The notes beneath the pieces were generated by a model. That model saw only the letters and a program-made list of their open reading frames with translations. It ran no database searches and was not told the DNA's origin. This document shows, one piece after another, positions 57,475-64,000 of a DNA stretch of 64,000 nucleotides (within the stretch, counting starts at the first letter, position 1; each line of letters opens with the position of its first letter). Location of the stretch: contig CP107208.1 of the NCBI GenBank assembly GCA_025758045.1, forward strand, positions 2,480,001 through 2,544,000. Reading direction: 5' to 3'. Source of the DNA: Oscillospiraceae bacterium. GTDB taxonomy: Bacteria > Bacillota > Clostridia > Oscillospirales > Ruminococcaceae. The position numbers and the translations under genes are program-made.

Positions 57475-58704
57475 ATGCGTATCGATATTGTGACCCTCTT
57501 CCCGGAGCTGTGCGACGGTTTCCTCTCGGCCAGCATCCTGGGCCGTGCCCGGGCCAAGAACCTGTTCGAAGCCCACTGTCATCAGATTCGTGACTACACC
57601 AAAAACAAGCAGAAGCAGACCGACGACTATCCCTACGGCGGCGGCTGCGGCATGGTACTGTATGCCCAGCCCATCGCCGACTGCCTGCGCGCCGTGCAGG
57701 ACCAGTGCGCCGCCCAAGGCCGCACCAAGCCGCATGTTGTCTTTCTGACCGCTGCCGGCCAGCAGTACAATGAGGAGACCGCCAAGCGGCTGGCCTCCTA
57801 CGATTCGCTGGCGCTGGTCTGCGGCCATTACGAGGGCATCGACCAGCGCGTCATTGATGCCTTCGGCGACGAGGAGATTTCTATCGGCGACTACGTGCTG
57901 ACCGGCGGCGAACTGGCCAGCCTGGTGGTGGCCGACAGCGTCCTGCGCCTGCAGCCCGGCGTTTTGGCCGAGGAAAAAGGCTACCAGGACGAAAGTTACT
58001 GGGACGGCCTGCTGGAATATCCCCAGTTTACCCGCCCCGAAGTGTGGGAGGGCCGCGCCGTGCCGCCTGTGCTGCTGACCGGTGACCACAAGAAGATCGA
58101 CGCCTGGCGCGGCGACCAGAGCCGTCAGCGCACCCGGGAGCGCCGCCCTGACCTGTACGACCGGTGGTGCGAGACTCACCCCCTCACCGAACCGCCCAAG
58201 TGGAAGCGCGGCGAGAACATGCGCCTGGTCAAGACCGAGGAGCAGATGGCCCGTGCCGCTGAACTGATGGCCGAGGGCCGTCGTACCGTCTGTGCCCCTG
58301 TCTGCACAGAGGAACAGCTGGCTGCCATGACGCCGGAGCACTGGCGCCCCGACCTGGACGCAGAGCGAAAAAACGGCTGGGCCTTCTACCTTCACTACAA
58401 TAAGGTAGGGGAGACCGATGCCATGGTAGGCGTCTGCCATAAAACCGGCATGATCGGCCATCTGTTTGTCACCGAGTCCGCCCGCGGGCAGGGCATCGGT
58501 GCCAAAGTGCTGGATTTTGCCCGCAAAAAACTGCAGGAACACGAGCACCCCACGTTAGGCGTGCTCAGCACCAACACCCGCGCCATCAGCCTATACAAGC
58601 GCATGGGATGGCGGCTGAATGGCGTGCTGACCGTCCATGACCCCGCCCAGGGCGCCCCTTTTGCCGTGTATTGCGAGGAACTGCGCATGCGTTTTCACGG
58701 TTAA
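57475..58704 (+). CDS. trmD: TrmD tRNA (guanine-N1) methyltransferase fused to a GNAT domain
   Basis: Residues 1-240 are a complete TrmD, the SPOUT methyltransferase that makes m1G37 in tRNA and prevents frameshifting: MRIDIVTLFPE, GGGCGMV, CGHYEGIDQR, EISIGDYVLTGGE and LTGDHKKIDAWR. Residues ~250-405 add a GNAT-type acetyltransferase: LFVTESARGQGIGAK (acetyl-CoA loop, ~330-344) and NTRAISLYKRMGWR (~367-380). There is no stop codon or frameshift between them; the bridge ENMRLVKTEEQM contains an internal Met249 where a separate GNAT might once have started. Typical TrmD is about 240 residues. The acetylation target is unknown. Confidence 0.92.
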   Translation: MRIDIVTLFPELCDGFLSASILGRARAKNLFEAHCHQIRDYTKNKQKQTDDYPYGGGCGMVLYAQPIADCLRAVQDQCAAQGRTKPHVVFLTAAGQQYNEETAKRLASYDSLALVCGHYEGIDQRVIDAFGDEEISIGDYVLTGGELASLVVADSVLRLQPGVLAEEKGYQDESYWDGLLEYPQFTRPEVWEGRAVPPVLLTGDHKKIDAWRGDQSRQRTRERRPDLYDRWCETHPLTEPPKWKRGENMRLVKTEEQMARAAELMAEGRRTVCAPVCTEEQLAAMTPEHWRPDLDAERKNGWAFYLHYNKVGETDAMVGVCHKTGMIGHLFVTESARGQGIGAKVLDFARKKLQEHEHPTLGVLSTNTRAISLYKRMGWRLNGVLTVHDPAQGAPFAVYCEELRMRFHG

Positions 58705-58803
58705 GATTGCGGTTTTAGTATCAATCGACAACAATGTTGAAAACAAACTAGTAAACTTGCACAAACGGCAGTGCCGAGATTTGGCGGAATTACAGAATCC
58801 TGC

Positions 58804-58851
58804 CGATTTTGTAAAAATACACTGTACAAAATCGACCAAATAGGATAAAAT
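58804..58851 (+). promoter_or_regulatory. ptsH promoter with inverted repeat over the -35 box
   Basis: TGTACA (58823-58828), 17 bases, TAAAAT (58846-58851). CGATTTTGTA (58804-58813) and TACAAAATCG (58825-58834) are perfect inverted repeats, the right arm covering the -35 box: a candidate operator. The 58705-58803 stretch contains no gene that I recognise. A GGCGG/CCGCC hairpin lies in the leader near 58863-58895. Confidence 0.5.
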
Positions 58852-58953
58852 AGAGACAATCAAGGCGGCGTATTATGCGCAATAGACCGCCTGGAAGTAG
58901 CCCACGGTATAAATACAAGGGCATATTATTTTCAAAAGTAGGAGAGAATAACT

Positions 58954-59217
58954 ATGTACGTCAAAGAAGTTACCGTTGAGAATCAGGTTGGTCTGCACGC
59001 CCGTCCGGCTACCTTCTTCATCCAGAAGGCGAACGAGTACAAGTCCTCCATTTGGGTCGAGAAAGAGGAGCGCCGCGTCAACGCTAAGTCCCTGCTGGGT
59101 GTCTTGAGCCTGGGCATCGTTGGCGGCACCACCATCCGCATCATTGCCGATGGCGCCGATGAGCAGGCTGCTGTTGATGGCCTGGTCAAGCTGGTCAGCT
59201 CCGGCTTTGCTGAGTGA
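58954..59217 (+). CDS. ptsH: Phosphocarrier protein HPr
   Basis: Transfers phosphate from PEP-dependent Enzyme I to sugar-specific EIIA proteins. 87 residues; His15 in GLHARPA is the phospho-carrier and Ser46 in NAKSLLGVLSLG is the HPr-kinase site used for carbon catabolite control, so both functions are likely. GTAGGAGAG precedes the ATG. It is a single gene with its own promoter and terminator; ptsI is not adjacent. Confidence 0.96.
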   Translation: MYVKEVTVENQVGLHARPATFFIQKANEYKSSIWVEKEERRVNAKSLLGVLSLGIVGGTTIRIIADGADEQAAVDGLVKLVSSGFAE

Positions 59218-59234
59218 TCCATTCTCAAAAAATT

Positions 59235-59262
59235 AGCGGTGGGGCGACCCGCCGCTTTTTTT
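59235..59262 (+). terminator. Terminator of ptsH
   Basis: AGCGGTGGG-GCGA-CCCGCCGCT followed by T6. Confidence 0.9.
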
Positions 59263-59299
59263 GTAATTTCTTATAAGCATTCCCACGAAAGAGGCGTCC

Positions 59300-61150
59300 A
59301 TGACAAAAGCTGAACTCTACAAAAAAGCCTGTATGCTGCCGCTGCTGCCCGGGGTGTATATCATCCGGGATAAAACCGATACCATCATCTACATCGGCAA
59401 GGCCAAGCGGCTCAAGATCCGCGTGTCGCAGTATTTCCGCGAGGGTGTGCCCCACGATGCCAAAGTCACCCAGATGATCAACCATGCTTTCACCTTTGAT
59501 GTGATTGTCTGCCAGTCAGAGTTTGAGGCCCTCGTCCTCGAGGCCAGCCAGATCAAGGCCCACACGCCCAAGTACAACATCCTGCTCAAGGATGACAAAG
59601 GCTACAGCTATGTCAAGATCACCCGCGGCCCCTGGCCCCGTGTTTCGGCGGTTTTGCAGAAAGATGACGACGATGCCGACTACATCGGCCCGTTCACATC
59701 CTCCTTCGCCGTGCGGGAGATGGTGGAGATGGCGCAGGATTGCTTTTTGCTGCCCCGCTGCAGCAAGGAGTTCCCGCGTGACTTCGGCAAAGGCCGCCCC
59801 TGCTTAAATGCCCACATCGGCAAGTGCATGGCCGTTTGCAGCGGAAAGATTACTTGCGAGGCCTACAACGATGCCGTGCAGGGTGCGTTGCGAATGGTCC
59901 GCTACGGCAAAAAGGATATCGTCAAGCAGCTGCGGGAGAAGATGGAAGCCGCCTCCGATCGTTTGGACTTCGAGACCGCCGCCCTGCTGCGCGACCAGAT
60001 CCAGGCCATTGAACGCGTGGCCGCCGGCCAGAAAGTCGTGATGGATGCTGACACCGAGATGGATATCATCGCCCTGGCGGGCACCACGCGGGCCGTCTGC
60101 GCCGCTGTGCTGCGCTACCGCGACGGCCGACTGACCGACAAGCGGGAGTTCATGTTCCACGACACCACCAACATTGATGCCGTGCGGGAGGAATTCCTGC
60201 CCCAGTATTATCTGAACGGCGAGACTGTCCCTAAAACGATTGCTGTCGACGCTCTGCCGCCGGATGCCGAGGCGCTGAACGAAGCGCTGGCCCAGGCCCG
60301 CGGCACCAAGGTGGAGCTGTACGTGCCCCAGCGCGGCGATGTAGCCAAACTGGTGACAATGGCCTACACGAACGCGGTAGAGCGCCTGGGCCGCGAGAGC
60401 GGCCGCTACACCCGCGAGCAAAAGCTGCTGGAAGAAGCCGCCCAGGTGCTGGGCCTGAAAGCCCCGCCGCGGGTCATCGAAAGCTACGATATTTCCAACT
60501 GGGGCGATGGCTCCAGCGTCTGCGGCATGGTCGTATTTATGGACGGCAAGCCCCACCGCTCCGGCTACCGCCGCTTTAAGATGAAGACCGTTGCAGGCAC
60601 CGACGACTACGCATCGCTGGCCGAGACGCTTTCCCGCCGCGCCGCCGAATACGAAGCGGCCCGCCGCGGCGAAAAGCCGGACGGCCCCCAAAATCAGTTT
60701 GCCACCCTGCCGGACTTGCTGCTGATCGATGGCGGTAAGGGACAGGTGGGCGCGGTCAAACAGGCTTTGCGCGGCACCGCGCTGGAGCATGTGCCCACCT
60801 TTGGCATGGTCAAGGACGACCACCACCGCACCCGTGCCATCGTGGACGACGAGGGCGGCGAAATTGCCATCAACCGCAACCGCAACATCTTTACCTTCGT
60901 CACCAACATTCAGGACGAGACCCACCGCTACGCTAACGACTACCGTAAGCGCGCGATGAAGAAAAAGTCCTACGCTGCCACCCTCACGGCCATTCCCGGC
61001 GTGGGCGAAAAGACCAGCGCCGCGCTGCTGGCCCACTTCAAGACCGTGGCCGCCGTCAAGGCCGCCAGCATCTCCGATTTGGAGGAAGTCAAGGGCATCA
61101 GCCACGCCAAGGCGGAAATGCTGTACAACGCCCTGCGTAATGGTGTATAA
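59300..61150 (+). CDS. uvrC: Excinuclease ABC subunit C
   Basis: Makes both incisions in nucleotide excision repair. 616 residues: N-terminal GIY-YIG nuclease (GVYIIRDKTDTIIYIGKAK, ~15-33), UVR motif (ekmeaasdrLDFETAALLRDQI region, ~215-235), RNase-H-like endonuclease (ESYDISNWGD ~ 395; LLIDGGKGQV ~ 475), and C-terminal helix-hairpin-helix pair (LTAIPGVGEKTSAALL; LEEVKGISHAKAEML). GAAAGAGGCG precedes the ATG. Confidence 0.97.
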   Translation: MTKAELYKKACMLPLLPGVYIIRDKTDTIIYIGKAKRLKIRVSQYFREGVPHDAKVTQMINHAFTFDVIVCQSEFEALVLEASQIKAHTPKYNILLKDDKGYSYVKITRGPWPRVSAVLQKDDDDADYIGPFTSSFAVREMVEMAQDCFLLPRCSKEFPRDFGKGRPCLNAHIGKCMAVCSGKITCEAYNDAVQGALRMVRYGKKDIVKQLREKMEAASDRLDFETAALLRDQIQAIERVAAGQKVVMDADTEMDIIALAGTTRAVCAAVLRYRDGRLTDKREFMFHDTTNIDAVREEFLPQYYLNGETVPKTIAVDALPPDAEALNEALAQARGTKVELYVPQRGDVAKLVTMAYTNAVERLGRESGRYTREQKLLEEAAQVLGLKAPPRVIESYDISNWGDGSSVCGMVVFMDGKPHRSGYRRFKMKTVAGTDDYASLAETLSRRAAEYEAARRGEKPDGPQNQFATLPDLLLIDGGKGQVGAVKQALRGTALEHVPTFGMVKDDHHRTRAIVDDEGGEIAINRNRNIFTFVTNIQDETHRYANDYRKRAMKKKSYAATLTAIPGVGEKTSAALLAHFKTVAAVKAASISDLEEVKGISHAKAEMLYNALRNGV

Positions 61151-61210
61151 TGATTTTATCTCGGGCGGTGCTGCCGTCCAATAAACAGTAACAGAACGGA
61201 AATTTGCTTT

Positions 61211-63619
61211 ATGCTGATTTTGGCTATTCTATTCACGCTGGTGCTGGCCGCCGCCTTTGCGGTGGTGCCCGCCCGCCTTGGCCGCCGAAAGCCCACCCGT
61301 GCCGATGGATGCTGCGCCTTGCTGCCCGCCGTACTTGTCTGGCTTTGGGCCGCCTGCATCTGGTCCAAGCCGGGGCTGACCATCGGGTTTGACGCCTTCC
61401 GCTGCCTTGGCATCACGGCCATGGTGCTGTGGGCTTGCGGCCTTGCGGCGGGGTTCCGCCATGCCTCGGTGCGCAAATGGACCGCGGCGGCACTGCTGCT
61501 GGCAGCGTCTCTCGGGGCCGAGGTATTTATCGGTAACCTCAACTTCTGGGCCACCCACAGCTATGAGCCTGTCGACCTGCGGGCCTACCTGCAGGAGGCC
61601 GAGGACGACCATAACGCCCTGACGCTGGACGACGAGCATACCACCTTAACGTTCACCGGCCTGGACCGGGAGCTGTACAATCTGCAGCTTTCGGGACTGG
61701 AATATGTCTACAATGGCCCCCATTCGGAAGTGCAGAACCCGCTGTTTATCCTCAACGTCGCCGCCACGGACGAAGCCACATCAGCCTCCCGCCAGAGCTG
61801 GAACTGGGAAGTTGCCGCCAACGCCCCCCGCAGCCAGGTGCGCAGCCTGGACCTTTCCGGCAAGGCGTCCACCCTCACGCTGACGGCCTACCCCTATAAC
61901 GGCGAGTACCGCCAGTACCCAATCAGCTACACCTTGCAGACCATCTACGCCAACGTGCCCCGCGCCTTTGATTTTTCGCTGGTGCGCTGGGCAGCAGTTT
62001 TGGCGCTGCTGTCCGCCGTCTATGCACTGCGCCCGGTTTCTGCTGCCTGGCGGGATGCCTACCTTACGCACCGCAAAAAGTACCGCCCCGTTGTCCTGCT
62101 GGTAGCGGTCATATTGGGTGCGGCGGCGTTCTTTGCGCCGTTTGCCGACCGCTTCAACGCCGGTGTCTCCACCAGCTTTTACAACACGGCCGATTGGGAC
62201 GGCGGCAGCCGCATCAACTTCACCTTACATATCGACGATTGGGCCAGCGATGCCGCCGCCCAGTACGGTGCCCTGGCCCACAGCCTGCTGAACGGCCGCC
62301 TGGACCTGGAGCAAAACCCGCCCGCCGCCATGCAGGAGATGGCCAACCCCTACGACACTGCTGCCCGCCAGCAGGCTGCGCCGGACGCCCTGTGGGATGT
62401 TGCCTACTATCAGGGCCGTTACTACGTCTATTTTGGCGTCATCCCGTGCCTGCTGTTCCAGCTGCCCTTTGAGGCATTGACCGGCGTGCGGGATCTGCCG
62501 CCCAGCCTGCCGATGATCTTGCTTAGCTGGCTGTTCCTGCTGGCGGCGTTCGGCTGCATCAAACAGGCCGCCCGCCGCTGGTTCCCGGACATGAGCGCTG
62601 CTGTCTACCTGCTGCTCTGCGCAGGCATCGGCACCGGCAGCCAAATTTACTATTTGCTGCTGCGCCCCTCTATCTATGAGTACGCTATCCTGTCCGGCGC
62701 TGCCTTCGTCATGCTGGCGCTGTGGCAATGGCTGCTGGCCGCCAACCAGCCCGCCGAAAAGCACGGCTGCATCCTCTTTCATCTCGCGTTGGGCAGCTTG
62801 TGCATGGCCTTCGTGGCTGGCTGTCGCCCTCAGATGGTGCTGTTTGCTGCCCTCTGCCTGCCCATCTTCTGGCAGCGCTACCTGCGGGAAAAGCGCCTGT
62901 TCGCCAAGCAGGGCATCACCGAGGCCGTTGCCTTTGTGCTGCCCGTAGTGCTGGTCGCCATCGGACTGATGTGGTACAACGCCGCCCGGTTCGGTTCGCC
63001 TTTTGATTTTGGTGCTAACTACAATCTGACCAGCAACGATATGACCCGCCGCGGCTTCTCGGTGGGCCGCACTGCCCCCGCCGTGCTTACTTTCCTCTTC
63101 GGCATCCCCGGCGTGCAGGCGGTGTTCCCGTACCTGACCGCCACCAAAATGCAGACCAACTATATGGGCCTGACCATCACCGAGCTGTTCTACGGCGGCG
63201 CCTTTGCCTGCCTGCCTCTGCTGTGGGGGCTGGCCAGCCTGCCGCTTGCCCGCCGCCGTCTGGCTGCCAAGCGTGATCTGCGCACTTTTGTAGTTGTGGT
63301 ACTGGCTGCCATGTTGGTGCTGGCCGTGCTGGATTGCCAGATGGCCGGTATGCTCTACCGTTATCAATCCGATTGGCTTGGTCCGCTGCTGTTGGCCGCC
63401 GCGCTGGCCTGGGCATTGGCCGAGCAGGTACTGCAAGCCCACGCCGCTCAGTCCGGCATCGATGTATTGCAGCGTGCATTCTGCACCATCCTGCCGCTGG
63501 CTGTGCTGGCCGGTGCCTGCTACAGTTTCTGCGTCTACTTCACTGCCGAGCCCGGCCTGATTGGCCAGAACCCTGCCCTCTACCAAAACGTCAGCCGCCT
63601 AGTCCAGTTCTGGCTGTAA
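61211..63619 (+). CDS. Large polytopic membrane protein, GT-C glycosyltransferase-like
   Basis: An 802-residue membrane protein that I do not recognise as a named family. Three helices at the N-terminus (~1-20, 37-50, 63-100) are followed by a soluble segment rich in beta strands (~112-235), then a second membrane block of about ten helices to the C-terminus. An extracytoplasmic loop (~300-390) with DWDGGSRINFTLH and YYQGRYYVYFG lies between helices, as in GT-C mannosyl- or arabinosyltransferase-like proteins. The start ATG 61211 has only a weak ribosome site (ACGGAAA). It lies 60 bases after uvrC and 41 bases before a response-regulator gene. Confidence 0.55.
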   Translation: MLILAILFTLVLAAAFAVVPARLGRRKPTRADGCCALLPAVLVWLWAACIWSKPGLTIGFDAFRCLGITAMVLWACGLAAGFRHASVRKWTAAALLLAASLGAEVFIGNLNFWATHSYEPVDLRAYLQEAEDDHNALTLDDEHTTLTFTGLDRELYNLQLSGLEYVYNGPHSEVQNPLFILNVAATDEATSASRQSWNWEVAANAPRSQVRSLDLSGKASTLTLTAYPYNGEYRQYPISYTLQTIYANVPRAFDFSLVRWAAVLALLSAVYALRPVSAAWRDAYLTHRKKYRPVVLLVAVILGAAAFFAPFADRFNAGVSTSFYNTADWDGGSRINFTLHIDDWASDAAAQYGALAHSLLNGRLDLEQNPPAAMQEMANPYDTAARQQAAPDALWDVAYYQGRYYVYFGVIPCLLFQLPFEALTGVRDLPPSLPMILLSWLFLLAAFGCIKQAARRWFPDMSAAVYLLLCAGIGTGSQIYYLLLRPSIYEYAILSGAAFVMLALWQWLLAANQPAEKHGCILFHLALGSLCMAFVAGCRPQMVLFAALCLPIFWQRYLREKRLFAKQGITEAVAFVLPVVLVAIGLMWYNAARFGSPFDFGANYNLTSNDMTRRGFSVGRTAPAVLTFLFGIPGVQAVFPYLTATKMQTNYMGLTITELFYGGAFACLPLLWGLASLPLARRRLAAKRDLRTFVVVVLAAMLVLAVLDCQMAGMLYRYQSDWLGPLLLAAALAWALAEQVLQAHAAQSGIDVLQRAFCTILPLAVLAGACYSFCVYFTAEPGLIGQNPALYQNVSRLVQFWL

Positions 63620-63660
63620 CCCCCGAAATAAAAAAGAAAGAAAAGAGAAGGAGCCATTCT

Positions 63661-64000
63661 ATGGCAGAAAAGAACCTCTACACCGTTATCGTAGCCGATG
63701 ACGAGGACGAGCTGCGGGAAGCCGTCTGCACAATGATCCCCTGGGAAGCCCTCGGTTTCCACCTGGTGGGCAGTGCCAGCAACGGCCTGGACGCCCTCGA
63801 ACTTGTCGAACAGCTGGAACCCGACCTGCTGCTCACCGACATCCGCATGCCCTTCATCACCGGCATTGAGCTGGCCCGCCAGGTCCGCGAGATCCGCCCC
63901 GCCATGCACATTGCCTTTTTAAGCGGCTACGATGATTTCGAGTACGCCAAGCAGGCCATCCAGTACAACATCATCAGCTACATGCTCAAACCTCTCACCA
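63661..64000 (+). CDS. YesN-type response regulator (partial, 3' end outside window)
   Basis: The first 113 residues of a two-component response regulator. All receiver residues are intact: acidic pair in VIVADDEDEL, phospho-acceptor Asp60 in LLLTDIRMP, Ser in FLSGYDDFEYAKQAI, and Lys in MLKPL near the edge. SGYDDFEYAKQAI is characteristic of YesN/AraC-type regulators that end in an AraC helix-turn-helix domain, which would lie beyond the window. AGAAGGAGCC precedes the ATG. It may be in one unit with the membrane protein upstream. Confidence 0.88.
   Translation, partial: MAEKNLYTVIVADDEDELREAVCTMIPWEALGFHLVGSASNGLDALELVEQLEPDLLLTDIRMPFITGIELARQVREIRPAMHIAFLSGYDDFEYAKQAIQYNIISYMLKPLT

Noticed and set aside
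1..64000. CRISPR arrays, Cas genes, restriction-modification or toxin-antitoxin systems
   Set aside because: No regularly spaced repeats and no recognisable proteins of these systems were seen anywhere in the window.

Overview
The window reads as chromosomal DNA of a high-GC, strictly anaerobic low-oxygen-niche Firmicute, most like the Oscillospiraceae/Ruminococcaceae gut clostridia (Faecalibacterium / Gemmiger / Subdoligranulum neighbourhood). This placement is an inference from gene content and gene order: a six-gene Rnf complex, a flavodiiron protein, an iron-sulphur L-serine dehydratase split in two subunits, PolC at the end of an isoprenoid/lipid operon, a GlgC/GlgD pair, and frequent TTG/GTG starts with strong AGGAGG-type ribosome sites. 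No species-level marker (16S, rpoB) lies in the window.

Layout. 1-4755: minus-strand gltB (cut by the window edge), mscL and an Mrp-type Fe-S carrier ATPase. 4853-12762: a lipid-linked-oligosaccharide-type flippase, an ABC exporter, a large SGNH-hydrolase lipoprotein, and an XRE-TPR regulator translationally coupled to a second ABC exporter. 12811-16854: a one-domain MGMT-like protein, a candidate structured RNA, tRNA-Ala(CGC), sdaAB-sdaAA, a 180-bp MITE and a PepV-like dipeptidase. 17050-22340: the rnfCDGEAB operon. 22475-26273: flavodiiron protein, tRNA-Val(CAC), and a three-gene group containing a degenerate Spo0A-like regulator and a histidine-kinase-like ATPase; this ends in a second, inverted copy of the same MITE. 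26543-36649: the translation/lipid/isoprenoid/replication run pyrH-frr-cdsA-dxr-rseP-ispG-polC. 36689-44028: a membrane-anchored SGNH hydrolase, then glgB-glgC-glgD-glgA. 44059-45358: one IS3-family (IS150-like) insertion sequence sitting exactly in the loop of the glgA terminator.

45400-50386: a C39-type lipoprotein, thiE, a TPP-riboswitch-controlled thiW-thiM pair, udk, dCMP deaminase and spoIIID. 50518-54263: two tandem paralogous WG-repeat/SH3 lipoproteins and a cysteine-synthase-like PLP enzyme. 54424-58704: ylxM-ffh and rpsP-khpA-rimM-trmD, with trmD fused to a GNAT acetyltransferase. 58804-64000: ptsH, uvrC, a large membrane protein and the start of a YesN-type response regulator.

How the genes work together. 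Electron flow is handled by Rnf (ferredoxin:NAD with ion pumping) and the oxygen-scavenging flavodiiron protein; serine is converted to pyruvate; glucose-1-phosphate is stored as glycogen by GlgC/D/A/B and HPr signals sugar supply. Thiamine salvage (ThiW, ThiM, ThiE) is governed by a TPP riboswitch. The most unusual items are regulatory and structural: a tandem RNA region ahead of thiW, a probable small structured RNA with its own terminator, near-identical inverted MITEs that both supply the TAA stop of the gene before them, an insertion into a terminator loop, a histone-H1-like tail on GlgB, a TrmD-GNAT fusion and a Spo0A-like protein whose receiver has lost most phosphorylation residues. 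All readings are by eye; family names rest on recognised motifs, not on database searches.
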